Source: Chitinophagaceae bacterium (GTDB lineage: Bacteria > Bacteroidota > Bacteroidia > Chitinophagales > Chitinophagaceae). Taken from it: a stretch of DNA of 38,515 bases. Where the stretch lies: positions 1-38,515 of the forward strand of contig SEAD01000032.1 of NCBI GenBank assembly GCA_004173355.1, read 5' to 3'. This document shows, piece after piece, positions 8,338 through 17,065 of this stretch. Position numbers and translations under genes: made by a program. How positions within the stretch are numbered: position 1 is the first letter of the stretch; every line of letters begins with the position of its first letter. The notes under the pieces are model-generated. The model searched no databases. It had not been told where the DNA came from and worked only from the letters and a program-made list of their open reading frames with translations.

Positions 8338-11300
8338 TTATTGTGGACGCCGGGTAGCACTACCCGGCGTTTTTTTATCACCGGCCCGCGATTGAACCCG
8401 GAACACTTTCATCGTGTCATTGTTTACTGCCGCCACCACCATCCGTTCCCCATCTTTTAACGATACAAGAGCAAGGTCTTTCACATCGCCGGTAATCAGG
8501 AAACCGGACTCCGATGGAGGGATGGACCGGAACCGTTCTTTATTTTTGCTGCCCTTCAGGAAACATCCATAAGAGGCATCATATGCACCGGTCATGACTT
8601 CCGCCTGGTACTCATTACCGGCCAGCAATAAGTCCATCTCTCCATCCGAATCGAAATCAGCGCAGAGAATGGCATTAACGGGTGAATACTGTGCTTCCAG
8701 CGGGAGGGCATGTTTGATAAAATTCCCGTTGCCTGTGTTTTCAAAATAACAGCTCCGGGTTTCATTACAGGTATAGGTTGTTATTTTTCCCGTTACACCT
8801 TTGAACACCTGTGAGTAACCGGCTGTGGAGAAATCCCTGTTCAGCAGGAATTTCTTTTTCAGGGCGGGCACCTGTTCGGCCATACGGCCCCGGCCATACG
8901 CGGGGTAGGATTGTTTTTTACCCGAATTATCCCGGATATAATAAAATGCAAAAGGGTCTATGCTGCCGTTGCCGTCGTAATCGGCTGCGAAGAGCTGCAT
9001 GGGAGTTGCGGGACTTGCACCATACTCACAATTCAAACCCAGGTTACCTGCCACCAGGTCCAGATCTCCGTCCTGGTCGATATCTGCCGCGATCAGGCTG
9101 CGCCATATCCCCGAGTTGTCGGTAAGTCCGGTGGCATTGGTGACTTCAGCCAATGTTCCTTTTTTCCCGGCAAAAAAACGGACCGGCATCCACTCCCCTG
9201 CTATCACCAGGTCGGGCGATCCGTCATTGTTGAAGTCCGTCCATACCGCGGCAGTGAGCATTCCCGGTTCCTGCAGTGCGGGGCATATTGCCGCAGTCAC
9301 ATCCGTGAAAATGCCCTTCTCGTTACGCAACAGGAACGATCGTGGCGATTGCGGCCAGGCTGCAGACACACGCCCGCCGATAAACAGGTCATCATCCCCG
9401 TCATTGTCAAAATCACAGGCCGTCACAGTTCCTGCCATCACTGACACGCCTGCGGGTATTGCATTGATTGCAATGGAAAAAATACCCTTGCCATTGTTGA
9501 GATAGAGTCTTGGCCGGTAGTAGGGTGAGCCTGCTTCATACTGCATCCCTCCACTGGTTACCAGCAGGTCCTCGTCGCCGTCCCCATCCGCATCAAAAAA
9601 CACACAATCCTCGTCTTCCTCGTATTTTTTGCCGGTGGTAAGTGATGCTGCGCTGAATGTTGAACCTGGTTGCTGTGTAAACACCAGGCCCTTTGAATTG
9701 AATGCGCCACCGATAAACAAATCCTGCCTGCCATCATTGTTGATATCGGCCGTACTGATAAACGGTCCGAGCTGCGAATATTTCTGCGGCAGCAGTCGTT
9801 GTTGTGCATAATCATTGACCGCTGTCTCCGTATGTTTATAGAGAAGCCCCGCAGTGCCGGTTATCTCTTCAAACACGCTCGCATGGCTGCGTCCGGTTGC
9901 CCCTGGTTTTGCCGCGGTTACAGACTGCTTCCAGTCAATGGTCAGCAGTGAATCGGCTGCCGGTCGTTTTATCATCTGTACTTTACCATCGGGCCAGGTA
10001 ACGGAAAGCGAGTCAATGCTGCCGTTTTCACCCAGGCCGAAAAACAGGTCCTGGTCAACGGATGAAAAATAACCGCGGACAGGGTTCTGTTCCTGTGTCA
10101 GTTGCTGGTTGCCGAGGTAACAAACCAGTTTTGCGCCAAAGCCACGCCTGTTCAGCGAGTCCCCATTGAGTTTTACTTTCAGGTAATGATGGGTCGGACG
10201 TTTCTCCCTGATTGTATTGATGAGGATGAATGCCGGTTTGTTGATATTATTTACAATGAGGTCCAGATCCCCATCATTGTCGAGGTCGGCATATGCGGCC
10301 CCGTTCGACATTGATGGTTCATTCACACCGGCCCATTCAGAAGAATCAAGGAACGCCAGCGAGTGGTTATTCAGGTAGAGGTAATTGGGGAGGTTTACGT
10401 TATCCAGCGAAGCCAGTTTCGCGCGGATCGCCTGCTGTCTTGCTTCCTGGTCCTGGTTGGCGGCATAGATTCCCTTGCTGAATTCCAGGAAATCGGCATT
10501 GATAAAATCCCTGCCGATGCCATTGGTCACATGCATGTCTTTCCAGCCATCGTTATCAAAGTCGGCCAGCAGCACGCTCCAGCTCCAGTCGGTAGCATGG
10601 ATCCCCGCCATCCGTCCGATTTCGCTGAAGATTGGTTGCCTGGCAGCGGTCACTCCCCTGTTCAGCTGCAACATATTCCGGGTGAACTCGGGTTCATACC
10701 CCAGCGCGCGTTCCGATTCATAGCGCTCAAAGTTCATCAGTGAATAGGAAGTCTTTTTCCGTTCATTGGTTTCCGGAAGCATGTCAAGTGTGACCAGGTC
10801 CGCCAGGCCATCATTGTTCAGGTCGGCTGCGTCGGAACCCATGCTTGAATAGGACTGGTGCCGCATAGCATCTGAAATGATATTGGAAAAAGTACCGTCC
10901 CCGTTGTTCTGCCAGAGCAGGTCATTGGACAGGAAATCATTTGCCACATAGATATCGGGCCAACCGTCATTGTTGAAGTCGCTCACGGAGACACCGAGGC
11001 CAAAACCATCGTCTTTAATCCCGGCTGCAATGGTATGATCGGAGAACACCGGGTGACCTTTACCGGAACTGTCGCCATCATTGCGGTACAGCCGGTCATT
11101 GGCTGGCGAAAAACCCGAGAGGTCGCGCGGATGCACGGTATTGGCGTTACCCGGGCTTAAGAGATAATTGGTAAGGTACATATCCAGGTCGCCGTCGCGG
11201 TCATAATCAGTAAAAGCGGCCTGTGTGGAAAACCCGGTATCGGCAAGACCATATTCTTCCGCCATCTCACGGAAACCGAGGTTCTGCTGGTTGATGTATA

Positions 11301-11739
11301 ACCTGTTTTTGGATCGGTGGCGAAGGTCTTTTCCAAATACACAGACATAGATATCATCGTATCCGTCGTTGTTGATATCGACTATGCTCACACCCGTGCA
11401 CCAGTCGCTGGTGACAAGGCCTGACTTCTCGGTCACGTCAGTGAACCGGTTACCTCCCTGATTGATGTACAACCGGCAACTCACCTGGTTGCCGGTGAAA
11501 AAAATATCCCTGAGCCCATCGTTGTTAAAATCACCAATACCCACGCCTGCGCCCATGTAGCCGAATTCGTTTATAAACGAAAAGGATGAATCAGCATCAT
11601 GCAGGGTATTTTCAAAAGTTATTCCCGACTCGGATGCGGGGAGTTTTTCAAACAGCGTTTCCTTTGACCGCTGACGGCAGGAGACCATCAGCATCGATAC
11701 TATAATCAAACAGGTAATTGCGGGCTTTCTTGTGTGCAT
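8338..11739 (-). CDS. FG-GAP/VCBS-repeat lipoprotein with ASPIC/UnbV domain (CRTAC1-like)
   Basis: A very large surface or periplasmic lipoprotein of 1133 residues from ATG 11739. This start gives a short n-region and a lipobox MVSC with Cys21; an ATG at 11763 adds eight residues. Fourteen Ca-binding DxDxDG-type loops are visible. Seven precede (GDFNNDGLRD, VDINNDGYDD, TDYDRDGDLD, SDFNNDGWPD, ADLNNDGLAD, ADFDNDGWKD, ADLDNDGDLD) and seven follow (ADINNDGRQD, FDADGDGDED, CDFDNDGDDD, TDFNNDGSPD, ADIDQDGDLD, ADYDGNGSID, ADFDSDGEMD) a central ASPIC/UnbV-like segment at about residues 510-590 (GFGAKLVCYLG to VTWPDGK). Two seven-bladed propellers flanking ASPIC is the natural reading. Proteins of this type are common next to SusCD pairs in Chitinophagaceae and related Bacteroidota; their role is unknown, perhaps glycan binding. 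It lies downstream of SusD but beyond a terminator. Confidence 0.9.
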   Translation of the reverse strand: MHTRKPAITCLIIVSMLMVSCRQRSKETLFEKLPASESGITFENTLHDADSSFSFINEFGYMGAGVGIGDFNNDGLRDIFFTGNQVSCRLYINQGGNRFTDVTEKSGLVTSDWCTGVSIVDINNDGYDDIYVCVFGKDLRHRSKNRLYINQQNLGFREMAEEYGLADTGFSTQAAFTDYDRDGDLDMYLTNYLLSPGNANTVHPRDLSGFSPANDRLYRNDGDSSGKGHPVFSDHTIAAGIKDDGFGLGVSVSDFNNDGWPDIYVANDFLSNDLLWQNNGDGTFSNIISDAMRHQSYSSMGSDAADLNNDGLADLVTLDMLPETNERKKTSYSLMNFERYESERALGYEPEFTRNMLQLNRGVTAARQPIFSEIGRMAGIHATDWSWSVLLADFDNDGWKDMHVTNGIGRDFINADFLEFSKGIYAANQDQEARQQAIRAKLASLDNVNLPNYLYLNNHSLAFLDSSEWAGVNEPSMSNGAAYADLDNDGDLDLIVNNINKPAFILINTIREKRPTHHYLKVKLNGDSLNRRGFGAKLVCYLGNQQLTQEQNPVRGYFSSVDQDLFFGLGENGSIDSLSVTWPDGKVQMIKRPAADSLLTIDWKQSVTAAKPGATGRSHASVFEEITGTAGLLYKHTETAVNDYAQQRLLPQKYSQLGPFISTADINNDGRQDLFIGGAFNSKGLVFTQQPGSTFSAASLTTGKKYEEDEDCVFFDADGDGDEDLLVTSGGMQYEAGSPYYRPRLYLNNGKGIFSIAINAIPAGVSVMAGTVTACDFDNDGDDDLFIGGRVSAAWPQSPRSFLLRNEKGIFTDVTAAICPALQEPGMLTAAVWTDFNNDGSPDLVIAGEWMPVRFFAGKKGTLAEVTNATGLTDNSGIWRSLIAADIDQDGDLDLVAGNLGLNCEYGASPATPMQLFAADYDGNGSIDPFAFYYIRDNSGKKQSYPAYGRGRMAEQVPALKKKFLLNRDFSTAGYSQVFKGVTGKITTYTCNETRSCYFENTGNGNFIKHALPLEAQYSPVNAILCADFDSDGEMDLLLAGNEYQAEVMTGAYDASYGCFLKGSKNKERFRSIPPSESGFLITGDVKDLALVSLKDGERMVVAAVNNDTMKVFRVQSRAGDKKTPGSATRRPQ
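8347..8376 (+). terminator. intrinsic terminator of the glycosidase/oxidoreductase operon
   Basis: A 10-bp perfect stem (ACGCCGGGTA / TACCCGGCGT) with a GCAC loop is followed by seven T residues at 8370-8376. It lies 23 nt after the oxidoreductase stop. The whole hairpin sits inside the last codons of the convergent minus-strand gene that ends at 8338, so coding and termination signals share the same bases. Confidence 0.88.
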
Positions 11740-11791
11740 AGTCTGTAGGCAATTGGTTGGCATGCATGGTTACGCCGTTCCGGAAGATAGT

Positions 11792-11821
11792 AAAAAAGAG
11801 GGCCACAATAAAGTGGCCCTC
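11792..11821 (-). terminator. intrinsic terminator after the first susD
   Basis: Read on the minus strand, a 9-bp perfect stem GAGGGCCAC / GTGGCCCTC with a six-base loop (TTTATT) is followed by six T (A-run 11792-11797 on the plus strand). It stands 37 nt after the SusD stop and before the FG-GAP lipoprotein gene, so it should end or attenuate susCD transcripts. I see no clear Bacteroidota promoter between it and the lipoprotein start. Confidence 0.85.
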
Positions 11822-11858
11822 ATAGTGGACGATAATGATCGGTATAATGATTAATTCA

Positions 11859-13385
11859 TCACTGCAGGGCAGGGTTAGCCGAGATTTCATTCGCAGGGAT
11901 CGGCAGCATATCCACCTGTCCGGGTTTCGGATCTGTCATGATGGAAGGGAAATAACCTTTTTTCCTCCAGCGCAGGATATCGATATTGTTAATTTCTTCA
12001 GCCGCCAGCTCAACCCAGCGTTCATGCATCACAGCACGCAGCGCAGCTTCTTTGGTCGCCGGCGCAACCGGTGGCATATTTACACTTGGCCGGGCGCGTA
12101 CCTGGTTAATATAGATAGCGGCTTGTCCGGGAGTGCCCACTTCCGCTTCACATTCTGCAAGCATCAGCAACACATCCGCGTAACGCAGCAGGCGCTGGTT
12201 GAGGCCACCGTAGTGGTTGCCGGAATTGACCCACTCATAGATATTGTATTTGCGGAAAAAGCGTTTTTTGGTTACACCGTTTTTGACTGAAGTGGTCGTG
12301 TTGATGTCGGCGGCAGTGAGAGCCACCGGGCTCTGGCTGGATGAGCCGGTGAGGATCAGGTCACCCTCTTCCCAGATGGTAAATTTGTAACGGGGATCGT
12401 TTGCTTCATATTCATCGAGCAGGCGGTTGGATGGAATTGTATTACCCCATGTTTTGCCCCAGTCCTGTGTGCGGGCGTTGGCTAGAGCGCTGGTAGAGCC
12501 CTCACCATTATACCCCCAGTTGAAGCTACCATCACCCCTGTCTACAAACACCACTTCAAAAATGGATTCATCGTTGAATTCATGGCCACCGAATGCGGCG
12601 GTACCATCATCATTGGCAACATCACCATCAAAGTTCCACTGGTAATTGTCCACCAGGCTGTATTGTCCAACGAGGTTGAGCAATGCAGTTTTTGCTGCGC
12701 CATAGTCGCCCTTCTGGATCTGCACACGTCCGAGAAGCGCTGTAGCAGCACCGGAAGTGGCCCTTCCATTATCCGATGCGCCATATTCTGAGGGCAGTGC
12801 CGCAGCGGCTTCGGTAAGGTCGTTAATTATCAGCGTGTAGATATCGGCAGCCGGTGTTTTACCCTGGAACTGGGTCGGTGAAGTAACCGGTTCGGTGTAC
12901 ACCGGTACATCACCCCATTGGGATACAAGTTCAAAATATGCCCAGCCACGCAGGAACTTGGCTTCACCCACAATGCGATCGCGGAGACCGGGGTTATCGG
13001 TTACGTCAGGAGCCTTTGCGAGTACTACGTTGGCGCGGTTAATCATATGATAACAACCGGTCCAGATGCTGGTTATTACTGAATTTGTTGCAGCCGGGGT
13101 AGGTGATACCAGCAGCTCCTTACGCGGAGCTTCCAGTTGCTCACCACCGGCATTGTATTCGCCACCACGCATGTCGTGAAGGGTGTACCATTCCCGTGCA
13201 ATCATGTTTCCCGAACGCAGGATGGAATAAACGGCGTTTACACCATTCTGCAGTTCCGCAGCTGTTTTAAAATAACTTTCACTGGTCGGATTGTTTTCAT
13301 CCAGTACATTCAGTCGCTTGTTACAGGCAATGGCTCCAATAATAGCCAGTCCCAGCAGCGACATTTTAATTGTATACGATTTCAT
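11859..13385 (-). CDS. RagB/SusD-family glycan-binding outer-membrane lipoprotein (pair 1)
   Basis: A 508-residue surface lipoprotein that caps the partner SusC channel and binds the incoming glycan. It starts MKSYTIKMSLLGLAIIGAIAC, with lipobox Cys21, followed by the family pattern NVLDENNPTSESYFKTAAELQNGVNAVYS. TPR-like helices and the conserved FLRGWAYFELVSQWGDVPVYTEPV segment (about 145-165) are clear, as is the C-terminal half with LLRYADVLLMLAECEAEVG and INQVRARP typical of SusD_RagB. The start follows an A-rich leader (aaaactgtaaagaa). It is 35 nt downstream of SusC on the same strand. The specific ligand cannot be read from sequence; neighbours suggest arabinoxylan, arabinan or related oligosaccharides. 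Confidence 0.95.
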   Translation of the reverse strand: MKSYTIKMSLLGLAIIGAIACNKRLNVLDENNPTSESYFKTAAELQNGVNAVYSILRSGNMIAREWYTLHDMRGGEYNAGGEQLEAPRKELLVSPTPAATNSVITSIWTGCYHMINRANVVLAKAPDVTDNPGLRDRIVGEAKFLRGWAYFELVSQWGDVPVYTEPVTSPTQFQGKTPAADIYTLIINDLTEAAAALPSEYGASDNGRATSGAATALLGRVQIQKGDYGAAKTALLNLVGQYSLVDNYQWNFDGDVANDDGTAAFGGHEFNDESIFEVVFVDRGDGSFNWGYNGEGSTSALANARTQDWGKTWGNTIPSNRLLDEYEANDPRYKFTIWEEGDLILTGSSSQSPVALTAADINTTTSVKNGVTKKRFFRKYNIYEWVNSGNHYGGLNQRLLRYADVLLMLAECEAEVGTPGQAAIYINQVRARPSVNMPPVAPATKEAALRAVMHERWVELAAEEINNIDILRWRKKGYFPSIMTDPKPGQVDMLPIPANEISANPALQ

Positions 13386-13420
13386 TTCTTTACAGTTTTA
13401 TTGATTAACAGAAGCCATCA

Positions 13421-16400
13421 TTATAACCCGATCTGCAATCCAAACATCACCGATTTTGGCTGTGGATATACAGCGAAATCGATCCCGTTGGTCAGCGATG
13501 AGTTGGGTGTACGGTTTCCCACCTCCGGATCGTATCCGGAGTAGTTGGTAATTGTTACCAGGTTCTGGGCCGACACGTAAACCCGCAGGTTTTTGACGGT
13601 ACCCCTCGTGAGCGAACCCAATGCATTGGAAGGGATATTGTAACTCAACATGATATTCTTAAGCCGGAGATAGGAACCATCTTCAAGGAAGCGTGTCGAC
13701 GGACGTGAATTCTGGTTCGGGTCAGCACCAATGGCCCGGGGGATATCCGTGTTGGTGTTGGTAGGAGTCCATGCATTCAGCACCTGTGTCCCGGCATTGA
13801 AAAACCGGATCATGCCTTCGGTTACCACACGGGTTGCATTGTAAATTTCATTTCCCTGTACACCCTGCAGGAACACACTGAGGTCAAAGTTGTGGTAACT
13901 CGCGCCGAGGTTAACACCATAGCTCACCTTCGGAATAAAACTGCCGAGGAAACTACGGTCCTTCAAATCAATTATGCCATCCTTGTTCAGGTCTTTGAAT
14001 TTCAGGTCACCCGGAGCAGTGCCAATGGTCTGGGTGGCATGCGAGCTCACTTCCGCAGCTGTCTGGAAAATCCCTTCCACTTCCCATCCAAAAAATGACT
14101 GGATTGCCTGCCCTACTCTGGTATTGGTAATGGCAGCAGCACCGAAATCATTATCGGCTCCGGCCTCGATATTGGTCACACCTTCTGCCAGCCTGGTTAC
14201 TTCGTTGGTCACGAAACTTGCGTTGGCAGATACATTCCATTTGAATTTGCCTTCACGCTGGTTGTAACCGACCAGGAACTCCAGACCGGAGTTGGTCATG
14301 GCGCCCACGTTCTGGTTAACCGTTGTATTGATAAAGCCGTAAGACAATGGCAGGGGCACACTCAATATCAGGTTGTCGGTTTTACGCTGGTAATATTCCG
14401 CGGATAATGTGATTTTGTTTTTCAGGAGACCCAGGTCAACACCGATGTTGAGCTGTTTGGTTTTTTCCCATTCAAGATCCTGGTTACCCAGACCCGGGAT
14501 GGAAGAATTTGCACCGGCCGTCTGTACGTTGTTGAATGGATAGTAGGCACTGTTTGCAGCTACACTTACCAGCCATGGAGTATTGCCAAGGATAGCGCCG
14601 TTTAACCCCGTAACACCGTACCCCGCGCGGAGTTTGAGCTCGGAAATTTTCGACTGCTGCTGCATGAATTGTTCCTGGTCAATCCTCCAGCCGACAGAGG
14701 CAGAAGGGAATGTGGCCCATTTTTTTCCTGGCGCCCATACGGAAAGTCCGTCCCTCCTGACTGCAGCGCTGAGGATATAACGGTTTTTGAAATCGTAGTT
14801 GACACGACCCAGGTACGATACCAGTGCGTTCTCACCAACCAATGTCTGCACAAATGCATTGGTAGCGTTGTTCAGCGTGCGCAGCTCGTTGGAAGGCTGG
14901 CGGCCGTTGGCGTTCTCCTGTTTGGTATCCTGGTTCTGCTGTTCGTATACCGCAATGGCATTCACGTGGTGGTCACCAAAGTTGCGGTCGAAAGTCAGCT
15001 GTTGTGTGTACAACATTACAGTCGATATATTCCGGTTGTTTGTCACTGTAGCGAGCGTGGCACTGGATCCGGCCACGGTACCATTGTCGCTGAAAATGGG
15101 TGAAAAACGATAGTCAAGGCTGTTGGCATAATCCACACCGAATGTGGAGCGGAATTTCAGCCAGCTTGCGAGTTTGATATCCAGGTAGGCAGTACCAAAT
15201 ACTTTCACCCTCCTGCGGTTACCCGGGTTTTTCAGCTCGGCATCTTCTACCGGGTTGGTCGGGTCACCACCGTCACGCGGTGCATCCACTCCACGGTATC
15301 CGCCATTTGAGGTGGGATCGTATACAGGGATATGGGGCATCATCTTGATCACGTTGACAAGGTTTGTCCTGGACTGTGTCTCGTTATTATCATAGGCCTG
15401 GTCGCCGTGCGCCACATAAAGGTTCTGGCCGAACGTAAATCTTTTACTGATCACGTGGTCAGAGTTGATCCGGAAATTATAACGACGGTAACCCACCGCA
15501 GGACTGGTTCCTTCCTGATCGGTAAAACCGGCAGATGCATAAAAACGGGACATTTCATTTCCGCCGCTGAGACCGATATTATGCTGGGTCTGGAAACCGG
15601 TACGGAAATAAGCATCCTGCCAGTCGGTATTGGTCTGCCCGTAGGTTTGTGTTGCCCCTTCGTAAATGGGCTCATTGATCTGCGGGTCGGAAAGGCGCGG
15701 GATCTGGCTGCCCCTGTAGGCAAGCGCATACTGCATGAATTGCTGGGTGTTGAGCAGGTCGAGCCGCGAGGTCACTTTCTGTACACCAACGTATGAATCC
15801 AGGTTGATGGCGATTTTACCATCCCTGCGGCCCTTTTTCGTAGTAACCATAATCACACCACTCGAAGCACGGGAACCGTAGATGGCTGCAGCGGAAGCAT
15901 CTTTGAGTACGTCAACCGATTCGATATCCCTGGTATCAATGGTAGCCAGGTCGCCTGTAGGAAATCCATCAACCACATACAATGGATCGGATGCAAAACT
16001 GATGGAACTGATACCACGGATCCGGACAATCGGTTCGGATCCCGGACTACCATTATTGGTAACCGTGATACCGGCTGCACGGCCCTGCAAGGCCTGCGAC
16101 ACGGACAGGACCGGGAGTTCATTGAGTGTCTTGCCATTCACGCTGGAAACAGCACCGGTCACCAATGTGCGTCGCTGCGTACCATAACCGACAACCACCA
16201 CTTCGTCCAGCGATTTATCGGAACTCAGCAGGATCACGGTCACACTGGACTTACCGGCGATGTCCACATCCTGTGTCACCATTCCCACGAAAGACATCCG
16301 CAATGTGCTGGCATTGTCATCCACCGAAATAGAAAATACACCATTGGCATCTGTTGTGGTTGCCACATTTTTACCAGGCACCGTCACCGATACCCCGCCA

Positions 16401-16594
16401 AGTGGTTCTCCGGAAATGTTGGTAACCGTACCCGATACAGTCCGGACATCATTAATACTGTGAATTTTACCTGTACCTGCATGCGCGGCCATCACAACGG
16501 CGAGTAACATGAAGACAGTCAGTTTGATCGTTTTAAGCAGCATCGTTGGAGAGGAGCTGAAGGACCTCCATCCACCGGGTTGTCGTTGTTTCAT
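13421..16594 (-). CDS. SusC/RagA-family TonB-dependent outer-membrane transporter (pair 1)
   Basis: A 1057-residue TonB-dependent importer for oligosaccharides across the outer membrane. The hydrophobic signal (MLLKTIKLTVFMLLAVVMAAHAG) begins at residue 18. I keep the first ATG (16594) because an extended basic N-terminus is common in this group, but ATG 16543 is a fair alternative. A carboxypeptidase-D-regulatory-like domain covers about 52-125 (VSGTVTNISGEPLGGVSVTV), then the SusC signature DEVVVVGYGTQ (130-140), the plug to about 250 (LYVVDGFPTGD, DASAAAIYGSRASSGVIMVT), and the 22-stranded barrel ending VMFGLQIGL. There is no N-terminal STN domain, so no sign of direct sigma/anti-sigma signalling. 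A promoter with an overlapping LacI-type operator lies about 250 nt upstream. Confidence 0.95.
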   Translation of the reverse strand: MKQRQPGGWRSFSSSPTMLLKTIKLTVFMLLAVVMAAHAGTGKIHSINDVRTVSGTVTNISGEPLGGVSVTVPGKNVATTTDANGVFSISVDDNASTLRMSFVGMVTQDVDIAGKSSVTVILLSSDKSLDEVVVVGYGTQRRTLVTGAVSSVNGKTLNELPVLSVSQALQGRAAGITVTNNGSPGSEPIVRIRGISSISFASDPLYVVDGFPTGDLATIDTRDIESVDVLKDASAAAIYGSRASSGVIMVTTKKGRRDGKIAINLDSYVGVQKVTSRLDLLNTQQFMQYALAYRGSQIPRLSDPQINEPIYEGATQTYGQTNTDWQDAYFRTGFQTQHNIGLSGGNEMSRFYASAGFTDQEGTSPAVGYRRYNFRINSDHVISKRFTFGQNLYVAHGDQAYDNNETQSRTNLVNVIKMMPHIPVYDPTSNGGYRGVDAPRDGGDPTNPVEDAELKNPGNRRRVKVFGTAYLDIKLASWLKFRSTFGVDYANSLDYRFSPIFSDNGTVAGSSATLATVTNNRNISTVMLYTQQLTFDRNFGDHHVNAIAVYEQQNQDTKQENANGRQPSNELRTLNNATNAFVQTLVGENALVSYLGRVNYDFKNRYILSAAVRRDGLSVWAPGKKWATFPSASVGWRIDQEQFMQQQSKISELKLRAGYGVTGLNGAILGNTPWLVSVAANSAYYPFNNVQTAGANSSIPGLGNQDLEWEKTKQLNIGVDLGLLKNKITLSAEYYQRKTDNLILSVPLPLSYGFINTTVNQNVGAMTNSGLEFLVGYNQREGKFKWNVSANASFVTNEVTRLAEGVTNIEAGADNDFGAAAITNTRVGQAIQSFFGWEVEGIFQTAAEVSSHATQTIGTAPGDLKFKDLNKDGIIDLKDRSFLGSFIPKVSYGVNLGASYHNFDLSVFLQGVQGNEIYNATRVVTEGMIRFFNAGTQVLNAWTPTNTNTDIPRAIGADPNQNSRPSTRFLEDGSYLRLKNIMLSYNIPSNALGSLTRGTVKNLRVYVSAQNLVTITNYSGYDPEVGNRTPNSSLTNGIDFAVYPQPKSVMFGLQIGL

Positions 16595-16852
16595 ACCTTA
16601 AGTTTGGCGTTTTGATTTAAAGTTTTTTGGGATGAGCTATAAAAAAGGGGAAGTAGATAAGCGGCAGCATATCCCCCGGTAAGAAGTCTGGAGAAGTACG
16701 GAAAGGCAGTATGTGTAGAAAGGATCACCCTGGCAGGTACGGGGCACAGGCTCACACAGAAGGTGCGCACAGACATCAGGCAACGTTGGGTCGTCAGGTT
16801 TTTTGTTTCTTTCATACAGCAATCAAATCGTATCGGCAATACAACTTACTAC

Positions 16853-16884
16853 TAAATGTAATCGATTGCATAAAAATTGTCAAA
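16853..16884 (-). promoter_or_regulatory. Bacteroidota-type promoter for susC (pair 1)
   Basis: On the minus strand TTTG (16884-16881) is separated by exactly 20 nt from TACATTTA (16860-16853). This matches the Bacteroidota sigma-factor consensus TTTG-N19-21-TAnnTTTG except for the last base. Transcription would start near 16846, leaving a leader of about 250 nt before the susC start at 16594. The LacI-type operator fills the spacer and the first bases of the -7 element. Confidence 0.65.
16857..16870. promoter_or_regulatory. LacI/GalR-type operator in the susC promoter
   Basis: TGTAATCGATTGCA matches all ten fixed positions of the LacI/GalR-family (cre-like) palindrome TGNAANCGNTTNCA with its central CG. 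It lies between the -33 and -7 elements and overlaps the -7, the position expected for a repressor. On the minus strand TATG stands directly at its 5' side, the same as at the site 36248-36261. No LacI-family gene is present in the window. Confidence 0.7.
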
Positions 16885-16919
16885 AAAACTTTTCTTCCCC
16901 CTGATAAATCGATTTTGCA

Positions 16920-16953
16920 AAATGCCCCGAAGCAAACAATGTTGCTCCGGGGC
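16920..16953 (-). terminator. probable terminator of the AraC-kinase-RraA-dehydratase operon
   Basis: GCCCCG (16924-16929) pairs with CGGGGC (16948-16953), and after one A/C mismatch AGCAA pairs with TTGCT, leaving a six-base loop. On the minus strand it is followed by ATTTTG, a short T run. It lies 112 nt after the enolase-superfamily stop and directly upstream of the susC promoter, so it would insulate the two units. The T tract is weak. Confidence 0.5.
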
Positions 16954-17065
16954 TGGTTTGTATGGGGTTCTGATGGGTAGTCTTGAGGGGAAATGCGAGT
17001 GAAGTCAGTGTAACCGGTTGCACCACAGCGGTGGATTTTATACATCCGGAAACTGCCCGGCCGGG

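Larger units (their letters stand above)
16595..17065. other. 471-bp intergenic region: susC promoter, long leader and upstream terminator
   Basis: Between the first susC (start 16594) and the enolase-superfamily gene (stop 17066), both on the minus strand. From right to left it holds about 110 bp without recognisable content, a hairpin terminator (16920-16953), a degenerate palindrome AAATCGATTT around 16907-16916, the susC promoter and operator (16853-16884), and about 250 nt of untranslated leader. An 82-codon ORF in the leader (16591-16839, minus) overlaps the susC start but looks non-coding. Confidence 0.7.

Noticed and set aside
16591-16839. 82-codon minus-strand ORF in the susC leader, overlapping the susC start
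   Set aside because: No recognisable family, no start context; its overlap with susC is kept in mind but the product (Cys/Thr/Leu mixture) looks random.
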